The notes under the pieces are model-generated. The model made no database searches. It saw only the letters and a program-made list of their open reading frames with translations, and had not been told where the DNA came from. Source: Parcubacteria group bacterium LiPW_15 (GTDB lineage Bacteria > Patescibacteria > Paceibacteria > UBA6257 > 2-01-FULL-56-20). Taken from it: a DNA stretch of 64,000 bases. A program made the position numbers and the translations under genes. The stretch spans positions 124,001 through 188,000 of the forward strand of contig VMER01000001.1 of assembly GCA_007375645.1 (NCBI GenBank), given 5' to 3'. Numbering within the stretch: position 1 is the stretch's first letter; every line of letters begins with the position of its first letter. Shown piece by piece: positions 48,778-57,106 of this stretch.

Positions 48778-48800
48778 ACTACCTTGTTCCGCAAGGTAGT
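48778..48800 (-). promoter_or_regulatory. PadR operator palindrome
   Basis: A perfect inverted repeat ACTACCTTG-N5-CAAGGTAGT. On the minus strand it overlaps a promoter with TTGCGG about 17 bp upstream of TACGCT, directly before the PadR gene. Confidence 0.82.
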
Positions 48801-48857
48801 AGGCTGTTGATAACTCTGAAGCCAAAACTGGGCCCCGTTCTAAACGTTCTTTTTCCG

Positions 48858-49088
48858 TTACTCCTCGCTAGCTTTCCAAGCAGCTAAGCCGGAAACAATG
48901 ACCAAGATCAAATAAACGAAAAAGCCATAAACGCAGGCGGGGTAACCGAAAACCGTATCGGCCGGACCGATCGCCGGACAGGTTGCCAGTGCTTCCCCAA
49001 ATAATTCCTGGTAGGAAAGGTAGCCAGAGAACAACAATCCAAAAAGAGCAACATAAAATATTATTCTTAGAGATGTTGTTTTAGTCAT
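48858..49088 (-). CDS. Small two-helix membrane protein with conserved-type Cys pair (76 aa)
   Basis: A 76-residue protein with two membrane helices; the loop between them carries ATCPAIGPADTVFGYPACVYGF. The FGYPACVYGF segment recalls the first helix pair of vitamin K epoxide reductase family proteins (thiol-disulfide exchange), but the domain is too short for certainty. I chose ATG 49088 over a start at 49124. It is monocistronic. Confidence 0.65.
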   Translation of the reverse strand: MTKTTSLRIIFYVALFGLLFSGYLSYQELFGEALATCPAIGPADTVFGYPACVYGFFVYLILVIVSGLAAWKASEE

Positions 49089-49169
49089 ATATAGATTATC
49101 CTCCCCTACTCTCCCCAGGAGCAAGCGGGCAAACGCACAGGCCTTAAAAACAGCATTTTCCCGGGGCTA

Positions 49170-49198
49170 TTGCTATTTAATCCATAAAAGAATATAAT
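49170..49198 (+). promoter_or_regulatory. Promoter of CxxC-x17-CxxC protein
   Basis: TTGCTA (49170-49175), 17 bp, TATAAT (49193-49198), giving a leader of about 40 nt before ATG 49243. Confidence 0.7.
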
Positions 49199-49242
49199 CT
49201 GGCTACTTAGTCAAGAAACCCAAAAATAACAAAAATAAACAA

Positions 49243-49764
49243 ATGGGAAATTTTAAGAGATTTAGCGGCGGCGATTCAAGGGGCGGCGACAGAAAATTCG
49301 GCGGCAGACCCGGAGGCCATGGTTTTGGCGGACCGAGACGCGATGGCGAGAGGCCGGAAATGTTCCGCGCTACCTGCGCCAAGTGTGGAAATCCGTGCGA
49401 AGTGCCTTTTAGGCCGACCGGAGAACGACCCGTTTACTGCAGCGACTGCTTCGGCGCGAGCCGCGGCGATTCTCATGGCGCGAGGCCGGAAAGGAGAGAT
49501 TTTGCTCCCCGCGCTCCGCAATTCGGAGGCGGCGACGTGAAAATGGACGAGTTGAAGCGCAAGATCGAATCTTTGGAATCTAAATTAGACAAAGCTCTCG
49601 GCCTCCTTGAAGGCTTGAAGAGAAACAAGGATGAAGAGGAAGCTGTCAAGACCAGAAAGCCAATGGCCACTCCGGAGTTCTATAAAAATCTGGAAAAAAT
49701 AGAATCGGATATCAAATCCAAGAAAAAGACCGAAAAGAAACCGGCTCCGAAGAAAAAGAAATAA
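49243..49764 (+). CDS. CxxC-x17-CxxC zinc-ribbon protein
   Basis: A 173-residue protein: Gly/Arg/Phe-rich N-terminus (RGG-like), the zinc-ribbon CAKC-x17-CSDC (about residues 45-69) in the exact spacing of the named CxxC-x17-CxxC domain, an RFAPR-type linker, a coiled coil (MDELKRKIESLESKLDKALGLLEGL) and a very basic Lys-rich tail. RGG plus zinc ribbon suggests binding to RNA or ribosomes. It is common in Patescibacteria as I recall it. Confidence 0.85.
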   Translation: MGNFKRFSGGDSRGGDRKFGGRPGGHGFGGPRRDGERPEMFRATCAKCGNPCEVPFRPTGERPVYCSDCFGASRGDSHGARPERRDFAPRAPQFGGGDVKMDELKRKIESLESKLDKALGLLEGLKRNKDEEEAVKTRKPMATPEFYKNLEKIESDIKSKKKTEKKPAPKKKK

Positions 49765-49770
49765 GCATTG

Positions 49771-49794
49771 AAAAACCCCCGCTCGCGCAGGGGT
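49771..49794 (-). terminator. Terminator of 228-aa minus-strand gene
   Basis: On the minus strand CCCC-T-GC pairs with GC-G-GGGG, followed by TTTTTC. It lies between convergent genes. Confidence 0.75.
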
Positions 49795-49819
49795 CGCTTG
49801 TTGCTGACGTGTGGCTGGG

Positions 49820-50506
49820 TCAGAATTCACGAATATCTACCCAAGAAACCCCGAAAAGCATTCCCGGATACTGAAGGTGTTTCGCCATAAGAACTTCCAC
49901 CTTTTCCTCGAGCTCTTCCCTGGCGCCCGGAGAAGCGAAATCGACGGATGTCATGAACTCTCTAATCTCGTCTCCGTTCCGAATCATGAATCCGTAAAAG
50001 AGCCGCCTTACCATCGGACTCCCGAATTTGTGATTGGGGTCGTAGGCTCCTGCACGGAACACCCGTTCGAAAACCTCTGGATCCCGGATGTATGTGAATG
50101 TGATCCAGATGGTAGCCTCCCGAATTTTCCCGTCCTTCTCCGCCAGAAAGAAAAAAGGCTCGTTAGGTCGCCGCGTTTCGGACGGTACGCGAAGAATGCA
50201 AGAATCGTCCCGGGTCGCGAAAGTTACCCAATGATATTTCCCGCCCACCTTCCTATACAGCAGGTCGTTAGGTGGCCTGCTCTGATACTCCAACAGGAAC
50301 GGGGAGATGAAGGTGACGAAAAAGAACGGAGTGAAAGCCAACGCGGAGAAGAATCGAAAGCTCCTGCCGTGCCGCTGATTCTCGCAGTACCCGACAGGAT
50401 TGAGCCGCGGATCCTGGCGACGGAGATAATGGAATATGCGGTGATAAAGCATGAAGCTGACGACAGAAACGATCATCGCAGTCAGACAAGCCGTGAAGTA
50501 GGACAT
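49820..50506 (-). CDS. Hypothetical membrane protein (228 aa), cassette
   Basis: A 228-residue protein with N-terminal membrane helices (about 3-22 and 54-72) and a cytoplasmic or external domain with RDDSCILRVPSETRRPNEP, an ATIWITFTYIRDPEVFERVF segment reminiscent of SPFH-type proteins, and an acidic helical end. I chose ATG 50506 since GAGGGAGG lies 5-6 nt upstream. A consensus promoter (50562-50590) and a terminator complete the unit. The function is unknown. Confidence 0.72.
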   Translation of the reverse strand: MSYFTACLTAMIVSVVSFMLYHRIFHYLRRQDPRLNPVGYCENQRHGRSFRFFSALAFTPFFFVTFISPFLLEYQSRPPNDLLYRKVGGKYHWVTFATRDDSCILRVPSETRRPNEPFFFLAEKDGKIREATIWITFTYIRDPEVFERVFRAGAYDPNHKFGSPMVRRLFYGFMIRNGDEIREFMTSVDFASPGAREELEEKVEVLMAKHLQYPGMLFGVSWVDIREF

Positions 50507-50561
50507 CTGGGCCTCCCTCTTTCTCCGAAACACTCGGGTAGGTTTTCTTTGAGCTTTGTAG

Positions 50562-50590
50562 GTTATATATCTTTTTGTGATATTCGTCAA
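50562..50590 (-). promoter_or_regulatory. Promoter of 228-aa gene
   Basis: On the minus strand TTGACG (50585-50590), 17 bp, TATAAC (50562-50567). Confidence 0.8.
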
Positions 50591-50674
50591 TTGAAAAAGT
50601 CTCGATGACCCGTATAAAAGTTGCGTAAAACCTCAAAATAGTGCAAGATAAAGCTCTTGTTCAGCTTTTAAACC

Positions 50675-52129
50675 ATGGCAACAAACGAGGTAATCCTTAG
50701 ATTTAACGGCGTGTCCTTCGAATACGGACCGCAGAAACCGATCCTAATGGAGGCGGAATTTTCGGTGCGCCGTGGATCGAAGATAACCTTGATGGGCCAG
50801 AACGGCTCCGGAAAAAGCACCATATTTAAACTCATAACCGGGGAGATAGAGCCGGAATCCGGCGCTATCAACATCGGAAATGGCCTTACCATCGCTCTTT
50901 CAAAGCAGGTGATCCCCCGCGCCCAGATGGATTCAACCGTTAAAGAATTCTTCGAATCCGCTTTTTCAAAAAAGGTGTACGATATCGAACCGCGTATCGC
51001 AAAGATCTTGGAAGTAGTTAATCTCGATGCGCCGCTTGATAGACCGCTCAAGACTTTTTCGGGCGGACAACAGGCGAGACTTCTTTTAGCCCAGGCCCTT
51101 ATCCAAGGCTCGGATATCTTGCTCCTCGACGAGCCGACCAACAATTTAGATAAAGACGGCATCGCCCATCTCACCAAATTTCTTAAGGAATATAAGGAGA
51201 CTGTTATTGTCATTTCCCACGACGCAGAGTTTTTAAACTCCTTCACCCAGGGCGTCATCTACCTGGATATCTTTACCAAGAAGACCGAACAATACGCCGG
51301 AGACTATCTTTTTTTGGTGGAGGAAATTAAAAACCGTTTGGAGCGGGAAAGAATGAAAAACGCGCGGCTCGAAAAAGAAATAGCCCATCGCAAGGAACAA
51401 GCCAACTTCTTCTCGCAGAAAGGAGGGCATATGCGCGATGTCGCGCGGAAAATGAACGAGAATATCGAAAAACTTGAAGGCGAGATGGTAGAAACCAGGC
51501 AGGAAGACAAGACTATCAGAAACTTCGCCATTCCCTGCCAGGAGGATCTCGAAAACCCCGTGCTTACTTTGAAATCGGTTTCGGTCATAAAAAATCATAA
51601 AGCCACGGCAAAGAAAGTTGATATTGTTTTGAAAAAGAAAGAACACCTGCTTTTGTCGGGCCCGAACGGCATCGGCAAGACCACACTTCTCGAAGCTCTG
51701 GCCTCCGGCCACGCCAAGGGCGAACATGTTTCAAAAGACGCCCGCATCGGCTATTACCGGCAGGACTTTTCCACTTTGAACTTCGAGGAAACGGTTTATA
51801 ACACCCTAAAAGAAGTAGCCGGCAAAATGTCCGAAGAAGACCTGCGTTCGCACGCGGCCGGATTCCTTTTAACCTCGGAAATATTAAAAACAAAAATCGG
51901 CTCCCTCTCCGAAGGACAAAAAGGATTGGTTGCCTTCGCGAGGCTGGTTTTGGAACGCCCGGGACTCTTGATACTCGACGAGCCGACAAATCATATAAAC
52001 TTTCGCCATATTCCGATTATTGCCGGCGCCCTGAATCGCTTTGAAGGAGCGATGGTGCTCGTAAGCCACATTCCGGATTTTGTAGCCAAAATTAAAATAG
52101 ACAAGACACTTGACATGGGACTGCTTTAG
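50675..52129 (+). CDS. ABC-F family ATPase
   Basis: A 484-residue soluble protein with two ABC domains: Walker A GQNGSGKST and GPNGIGKTT, signatures FSGGQQARL and LSEGQKGLVA, and Walker B LLLDEPTNNLD and LILDEPTNHIN. A long linker rich in Lys, Glu and Arg lies between them, as in ribosome-acting ABC-F factors. No membrane helix is present. Possible roles are translation rescue or antibiotic protection. It lies 167 bp from the divergent cassette gene. The second signature is degenerate (SEGQ). Confidence 0.93.
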   Translation: MATNEVILRFNGVSFEYGPQKPILMEAEFSVRRGSKITLMGQNGSGKSTIFKLITGEIEPESGAINIGNGLTIALSKQVIPRAQMDSTVKEFFESAFSKKVYDIEPRIAKILEVVNLDAPLDRPLKTFSGGQQARLLLAQALIQGSDILLLDEPTNNLDKDGIAHLTKFLKEYKETVIVISHDAEFLNSFTQGVIYLDIFTKKTEQYAGDYLFLVEEIKNRLERERMKNARLEKEIAHRKEQANFFSQKGGHMRDVARKMNENIEKLEGEMVETRQEDKTIRNFAIPCQEDLENPVLTLKSVSVIKNHKATAKKVDIVLKKKEHLLLSGPNGIGKTTLLEALASGHAKGEHVSKDARIGYYRQDFSTLNFEETVYNTLKEVAGKMSEEDLRSHAAGFLLTSEILKTKIGSLSEGQKGLVAFARLVLERPGLLILDEPTNHINFRHIPIIAGALNRFEGAMVLVSHIPDFVAKIKIDKTLDMGLL

Positions 52130-52164
52130 AAAATATACCTTTTGTGATATCTTGGAATCGAGAT

Positions 52165-53001
52165 ATGTCCGAACGAAACCCGAACGAAAACCCCGACGAA
52201 AATGAGGCTTTGGAAGTTGCGCTGACACCGGAAATAGCAGAAAAAATTTCCGAAAAGGCGATAGATATCAACGCCAAGGGCTATGGCTATACTGTTTTAA
52301 ATGCGTTTTCAGACAACGGCGCAAGGAATCTTGAGAGTGTGCTAAGAAATGGATTGCTGGGCACTGGAGCCGATGACTATAAAGAGGCTTCGCTGCTTGG
52401 CGGTGCCGCGACAAAAGAAAGCTGGGTTGAGCATGCTCGCGAGGGAAAAGAGACGAATTTTTATTTCAACATAACCGGTAGAGGAGGTCTGACATTTCAA
52501 TATCCAGGCGAAGAGTTAGACGTAAAGAATTCCGAACATTTTGGTTATAGTGGAGAAAAAACCGCTTTAATATTTGACCTGTCCGGTTTTATGGAGGAAG
52601 AGCCTTCATCCAAGCCATTTACCCCAGGAACACGCAAATTTAGAGTCGATGATCCAAAATTTAACGATCCTGAAGATTGGAAATATCTGACAAACGCATT
52701 TGATAAAGAGGGTCTTCCCAAACCGAGCACCAAATACGGATTTATTGGTTCTAGGAGGGTACCTCCTCGTCTTTTTAAGGCATTGGTTTATAAATTTAGG
52801 GAGCCGAACAAGCTTATGGAAGTAATAAGGCGGAATAAACTTCAGCAAGAAATTTTGAAGAAGATGGGCCAAGCGGTTTTGTCCTCCTTTCCGACTCCGG
52901 AGGATGGCATACCGATATATGATGAGCACGGGAATATGATTTGGCCAAAGAGTATTCCCCGCAAAGAAATTTTGGCGCGCAGTGAGCGAAGTATAAAATA
53001 G
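52165..53001 (+). CDS. Hypothetical protein (278 aa)
   Basis: An unrecognised 278-residue protein. The N-terminus is highly acidic and polar. The middle has TVLNAFSDNGARNLESVLRNGLLGTGAD and FYFNITGRGGLTFQYPG, whose pattern recalls the opening of ADP-ribosyltransferase-like or RNA 2'-phosphotransferase folds, but I cannot confirm catalytic residues. It has lower GC than its neighbours. I chose ATG 52165 over a GTG at 52144. The next gene follows after 5 bp. Confidence 0.7.
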   Translation: MSERNPNENPDENEALEVALTPEIAEKISEKAIDINAKGYGYTVLNAFSDNGARNLESVLRNGLLGTGADDYKEASLLGGAATKESWVEHAREGKETNFYFNITGRGGLTFQYPGEELDVKNSEHFGYSGEKTALIFDLSGFMEEEPSSKPFTPGTRKFRVDDPKFNDPEDWKYLTNAFDKEGLPKPSTKYGFIGSRRVPPRLFKALVYKFREPNKLMEVIRRNKLQQEILKKMGQAVLSSFPTPEDGIPIYDEHGNMIWPKSIPRKEILARSERSIK

Positions 53002-53006
53002 ACGGC

Positions 53007-53525
53007 ATGCTTACCGAAGCACAAGAGAAATGGGTTAATCATCTATCCGATGAGGACAAAATAAAAATCGTCCCTTTTGATCCAAGAAGCCAAGAAGAAT
53101 TCGAGCAAGTAAAGTTGTTAATACAATCGAAATTCGGTTCATCGGTTAAGGTTGAACATCGCGGAGCCAGCAGTCTTGGCATATCCGGTCAAAACGAAAT
53201 TGATATTTATGTTCCGGTACCGGCCGACTCCTTTGAAGATTTTATTGCAAAGCTTACTCAATTATTCGGAGAGCCGCGCAGCCACTACTCCTTAGAAAGA
53301 GCAAGGTTCGTTGTTTCCGGCGTCGGCAAAAGAATTGATGTCCACCTAATGAATGAAGAGCATCTCGGATGGTTAAACTGCGAAAGATTCGAAACCTATC
53401 TTCGAGCCCATCCAGAAGCACTAGAAGAATATCGGCTGCTTAAAGAATCCGGAGACGGCTCAAGCACCCGTGAATATTATCGAAGAAAAATTGAATTTAT
53501 TAACGAGATTTTAGAAAAAATATAA
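53007..53525 (+). CDS. GrpB-like nucleotidyltransferase-family protein
   Basis: A 172-residue GrpB/UPF0157 protein: IKIVPFDPRSQEEFEQVKLLI, VEHRGASSLGISGQNEIDIYVPV (nucleotidyltransferase fold, D-x-D), RIDVHLMN and a C-terminal REYYRRKIEFINEIL helix. Members are distant relatives of nucleotidyltransferases with unclear function. It is probably co-transcribed with the preceding hypothetical protein. Confidence 0.88.
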   Translation: MLTEAQEKWVNHLSDEDKIKIVPFDPRSQEEFEQVKLLIQSKFGSSVKVEHRGASSLGISGQNEIDIYVPVPADSFEDFIAKLTQLFGEPRSHYSLERARFVVSGVGKRIDVHLMNEEHLGWLNCERFETYLRAHPEALEEYRLLKESGDGSSTREYYRRKIEFINEILEKI

Positions 53526-53534
53526 AATACATTT

Positions 53535-54029
53535 ATGATCTTTACGCGCAGAAGAGATGATAGAATTCCGGATACCGGCCCCGTGCATCTAACGGCGGAA
53601 GGCATCGCCAATCTTAAAAAACGGCTCTCAAGGCTCAAGGAATCTTTGCCGCAGCTTATCGAAGAAACCAAGCGCACTGCGGCTTATGGCGATCGTTCCG
53701 ATAGCGCGGAATATAAGGAAGCGAAATCGGCTCTCCGACGCGCCAATTCCCAGATAATCGGGACGGAAGACAGATTAAGGCGGGCAGTTTTAATAAACCC
53801 GGTTAGAAATTTGGGAATCGTTCAAATCGGCTCCACGGTTATTTTAGACATTGATAAAATTTCAAAGACTTTCGAGATAGTCGGTTCAATCGAAACGAAC
53901 CCGGGCTCGGGGAGAATATCCAATAAGTCCCCCTTAGGCGAAGCTCTCTTGGGGAAAAAGATCGGAGACACGGTCAATATAAAAACTCCCGGAGGAGAAA
54001 AGAAGTACAGAGTAACGAAGATAGACTAA
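53535..54029 (+). CDS. greA: Transcription elongation factor GreA
   Basis: A 164-residue Gre factor that rescues backtracked RNA polymerase by stimulating cleavage. The N-terminal coiled coil has the tip AAYGDRSDSAEYKEAKSALRR with the acidic residues, then the C-terminal FKBP-like domain (IVQIGSTVILDID...SPLGEALLGKKIGDTVNIKTPGG). The first ten residues are unusually basic. It lies 9 bp after the GrpB-like gene. Confidence 0.94.
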   Translation: MIFTRRRDDRIPDTGPVHLTAEGIANLKKRLSRLKESLPQLIEETKRTAAYGDRSDSAEYKEAKSALRRANSQIIGTEDRLRRAVLINPVRNLGIVQIGSTVILDIDKISKTFEIVGSIETNPGSGRISNKSPLGEALLGKKIGDTVNIKTPGGEKKYRVTKID

Positions 54030-54034
54030 TTTTG

Positions 54035-54040
54035 TATAAT
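54035..54040 (+). promoter_or_regulatory. TATAAT 6 nt before ATG
   Basis: A perfect -10 ends 6 nt before ATG 54047. It is one of the leaderless starts. Confidence 0.6.
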
Positions 54041-54046
54041 TAAGTA

Positions 54047-54760
54047 ATGCAAATAATTAAAAAGATTTCTCTACTCGTAGTTCTTCTATTCATTGCCGTC
54101 GGTATAACATTTTTCGTAAAAGGAAGAGTTTCCGAACCCGAACAGGTTTTCTGCACCATGGAAGCCTTAATCTGCCCGGACGGCTCATATGTGGGCAGGA
54201 CCGGTCCGAAGTGTGCTTTTACCGCCTGCCAGAATCAGCGTTCCTTCACGGGTATTTTAAAGCAGGATGGCGAAGGCTTTCGACTGATAACCGCCGCGCC
54301 AAAGGAAGCGATCAACTCCGCGACCTATGCAATGCCCTTGGACATCAGAGTTAGCAACGCTCTTTCGGAGTTTATAGATAAAAATGTTGAAGTTCGAGGA
54401 ACGTTTGTGGAAGGAAATCGGTTGAAGGTTGAGTCTCTCAAAGCCGCGGTTCCCGACAATGTTATCGGGGTCGGCGAAACAAAATATGTCGGCGGAATAA
54501 AAATTACTTTAAATAAAATAGTGTCCGACAGCCGTTGTCCCATAGACGTTCAATGCATCCAAGCCGGATGGGTGACGGCGAACGTGACACTTCTTAGCGA
54601 CACCGATAAGGAAACCGTAGACATGTCTTCCAATAAACCCCCGAAGGCATTCGATTCTTTCCAGGTCTCCATAATTGAAGTAAGGCCGATGAGAATTTCT
54701 ACAGTGATGACGACCCCGGATTCCTACAAAGTAGTTTTCAAGGTAGAACCACTCCGCTAA
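54047..54760 (+). CDS. Exported protein with Cys-rich N-terminal module (237 aa)
   Basis: A 237-residue protein: N-terminal anchor (7-25), then CTMEALICPDGSYVGRTGPKCAFTAC, a four-Cys module of a type I recall from Patescibacteria exported proteins, followed by beta-rich regions. The second half (VGETKYVGGIKITLNKIVSDSRCPIDVQCIQAG) carries a further Cys pair. The function is unknown. It is monocistronic with a terminator close behind. Confidence 0.78.
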   Translation: MQIIKKISLLVVLLFIAVGITFFVKGRVSEPEQVFCTMEALICPDGSYVGRTGPKCAFTACQNQRSFTGILKQDGEGFRLITAAPKEAINSATYAMPLDIRVSNALSEFIDKNVEVRGTFVEGNRLKVESLKAAVPDNVIGVGETKYVGGIKITLNKIVSDSRCPIDVQCIQAGWVTANVTLLSDTDKETVDMSSNKPPKAFDSFQVSIIEVRPMRISTVMTTPDSYKVVFKVEPLR

Positions 54761-54767
54761 AGACTCC

Positions 54768-54797
54768 AAAAAATCCCCGCTTTCGGGGATTTTTTTG
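54768..54797 (+). terminator. Bidirectional terminator
   Basis: AAATCCCCG pairs with CGGGGATTT around CTTT, then TTTT. It serves the exported protein gene and the convergent helicase gene. Confidence 0.92.
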
Positions 54798-54809
54798 TGG
54801 CATATATTT

Positions 54810-56090
54810 TTATCGATAAGGCCTTCTTCCGCCCGGTCTAGCGCTTCTGCCGAAACCGGAAGTTCTTCGCGCCGGGGCTCCCCTTCTCGTGGGTCCATGA
54901 GACCCAAAGGATCGAGATGGCCCGCGTACCGGTCTGAACTCTCTTTCTTCCCGAGGGATAGGAGTTGTGGAACCGGAAAGTATCGGCAATTTGGAAACCG
55001 GAAGGGCGGAGCGGATGAGCCGTTCTATCGCATAAACATCGTTGCGTTCGTTTGGTCTCGCAAAAGATATCGCGTGTCCGCTAAGTCCCGCGCGCCCGGT
55101 GCGGCCGATACGATGGACATAATCTTCCGCGTTATCCGGCAGATCGTAGTTAATAACCAATTCGATGTGATTGACGTCTATGCCGCGAGCGGCTATATCC
55201 GTGGCGACAAGAATGCGATATTTCCCGTTTTTAAATCCTTCAAGAGATTCTTTTCGCTGCGCCAAAGACCTGTTGGAATGGATTTCGGCGGCAGTGTGAC
55301 CCATGGCCCGCACATGCGCGGCAATTCGCTTCGCGCCATATTTTAATCTTGAAAATATAAGAACCGAGCCGCGATATTCTCCCAAAAGCTTTTCCAAAAG
55401 CCAGGGCTTGGTCTCCTGGGAGACGAAAAATAATTCCTGAGAAACATTGTTCGCGGCAGTGCCGGATTTCGCGATTTCAACTCTGACGGGAAGTTTTAAA
55501 TAAGCTTTGGCCAAGCTCACTATCTCCTCGGGCATAGTCGCGGAAAAGAAAAGAGTCTGACGGTCCTCCGGAACTTCGGCTTTGATGCGCCTCAATTGCG
55601 GAGCAAAACCCATATCCAACATTCTATCCGCCTCATCCAAAACCAAAATTTTTGTTTTTAAAAAACTGACACTTTTCTGTTCCATATGATCGATAATTCT
55701 CCCCGGAGTGCCGATAATTATCTGCGGCCGGCGGGAAAGTTGCCTGAACTGTTTGCTGATAGGTTCACCGCCGATAAGAGTCGCGGTGTGGATTCCGAGC
55801 GGCAAACAAACTGTTTCCAGCGATTCCGCCACCTGTATCGCCAGTTCTCGCGTGGGGACGATAACCAGGGCCGGTCCTCCGCCTTGCATAATCCGCTGGG
55901 CGACAGGAATGCCGAAAGCCAAAGTTTTACCGGTGCCGGTCTGGGCAATACCCATCACATCTTTGCCCTCCACAGCAATAGGAATAGCCTGCTCTTGTAT
56001 GGGAGTAGGTTTCTTAAAACCGATCTTAGCGATTATATCCAATATCCCCGGGGCGATGCCCAGGCCGTAAAAACCTTTATCTTCGTTCAT
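54810..56090 (-). CDS. DEAD-box ATP-dependent RNA helicase
   Basis: A 426-residue RhlE-type helicase that unwinds RNA in ribosome assembly or decay. Motifs in order: Q-motif region KPTPIQEQAIP, GIAQTGTGKT, PTRELAIQ, DEADRMLD, FSATMPEEI, VATDIAARGIDV and HRIGRTGRAG. The tail of about 55 residues is Arg/Gly/Pro-rich and probably binds RNA. An extended -10 TGT-TATAAT (56099-56104, minus strand) ends 8 nt before the ATG. Confidence 0.96.
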   Translation of the reverse strand: MNEDKGFYGLGIAPGILDIIAKIGFKKPTPIQEQAIPIAVEGKDVMGIAQTGTGKTLAFGIPVAQRIMQGGGPALVIVPTRELAIQVAESLETVCLPLGIHTATLIGGEPISKQFRQLSRRPQIIIGTPGRIIDHMEQKSVSFLKTKILVLDEADRMLDMGFAPQLRRIKAEVPEDRQTLFFSATMPEEIVSLAKAYLKLPVRVEIAKSGTAANNVSQELFFVSQETKPWLLEKLLGEYRGSVLIFSRLKYGAKRIAAHVRAMGHTAAEIHSNRSLAQRKESLEGFKNGKYRILVATDIAARGIDVNHIELVINYDLPDNAEDYVHRIGRTGRAGLSGHAISFARPNERNDVYAIERLIRSALPVSKLPILSGSTTPIPREEREFRPVRGPSRSFGSHGPTRRGAPARRTSGFGRSARPGGRRPYR

Positions 56091-56187
56091 ATGCGAGCAT
56101 TATAACAGGTATTTGCCAAAATAGATAGGATGTGATGAAAATCATGAGTTTCCGGAAACATATCGAATTTTCCGAAAAGAGATAAAA

Positions 56188-56196
56188 TGCTATATT
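56188..56196 (+). promoter_or_regulatory. Extended -10 (TGC-TATATT) 6 nt before ATG
   Basis: The -10 ends 6 nt before ATG 56203, predicting a leaderless mRNA. Confidence 0.6.
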
Positions 56197-56202
56197 TCGG
56201 TT

Positions 56203-57096
56203 ATGCGTAAATCAATTTTATTTTCGGGATTTGTGATGTTTGCCGTGTTGTTCACTGGGACGGAAGCTCACGCCGCGCCTCTTAAAACAATCGACGGCAT
56301 AATCACCCAGATAAACCTCCAGGAAGGGACGCTTCTTATCCGCGACCGAAACGGCAGTCCCATGACCATAAAACTGCCTTTTGCCGTAAATACCAATCTA
56401 AGCGCGAAAGGAATCTTTGATGATGTAAAAAATATTTTGGATAATGTTACCGAAATTAAAATAAAAAATGCGACGGCCACAGACGCAATTCCGATAATTT
56501 CCAGGATATATCCCGGTTCGGGTACGATTGGGACCAAAATAACCATAACCGGAACCGGATTTACCAAGAGAAATAACAGTATTTTTATAGACAACGTGCC
56601 CTATGCTTCGATGGGAATTCCATCCAAAGACGGCCTCACGCTTTCCTTCGGATTGCCGATAGCGCCCTGCGATCAACGCCAGAAAAAATGTTCCGGAACG
56701 GATATTTCGTTCGGCGAACATCAGTTATTGATTGCAAATAGCAACGGCAGGAGCAATATAATTCCTTTTACCGTAGTTCCCTCTCCGGCGCTTTCTCTCC
56801 TGACCGATTCACTGCCCCAAGTTGTCGCCAAAACCCAATACAACGCCAAAATATCGGCCACCGGAGGCTCCAAGAGTTATTTTTGGCAGATAGTCGAGGG
56901 AAATCTCCCGCGCGGCATTAGACTGATCCAATCATATTGCCTTGACCTAATCTGCCGTGGCGATCTTACCCTTGTGGGAGTCCCGACGATACCCGGAAAA
57001 TACGATTTGAAAATATCCTTGACCTCGGGAAGCGAAAATATAACCCGGCAATTTTCGATCGTTGTGGTTCAACCGATAAACACTCCGCAATATTAA
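56203..57096 (+). CDS. Secreted IPT/TIG and Ig-like domain protein
   Basis: A 297-residue exported protein: signal peptide (about 1-22, ending AHA), an OB-like region with LIRDRNGSPMTIKLP, an IPT/TIG domain (about 97-185; RIYPGSGTIGTKITITGTGFTKRNNSIFID) and a putative Ig domain (about 195-297; QYNAKISATGGSKSYFWQIVEGNLPRGI). No anchor is seen, so it is probably secreted or held by other proteins. It is an adhesion or structural role candidate. Confidence 0.85.
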   Translation: MRKSILFSGFVMFAVLFTGTEAHAAPLKTIDGIITQINLQEGTLLIRDRNGSPMTIKLPFAVNTNLSAKGIFDDVKNILDNVTEIKIKNATATDAIPIISRIYPGSGTIGTKITITGTGFTKRNNSIFIDNVPYASMGIPSKDGLTLSFGLPIAPCDQRQKKCSGTDISFGEHQLLIANSNGRSNIIPFTVVPSPALSLLTDSLPQVVAKTQYNAKISATGGSKSYFWQIVEGNLPRGIRLIQSYCLDLICRGDLTLVGVPTIPGKYDLKISLTSGSENITRQFSIVVVQPINTPQY

Positions 57097-57106
57097 CGTC
57101 CGTTTT

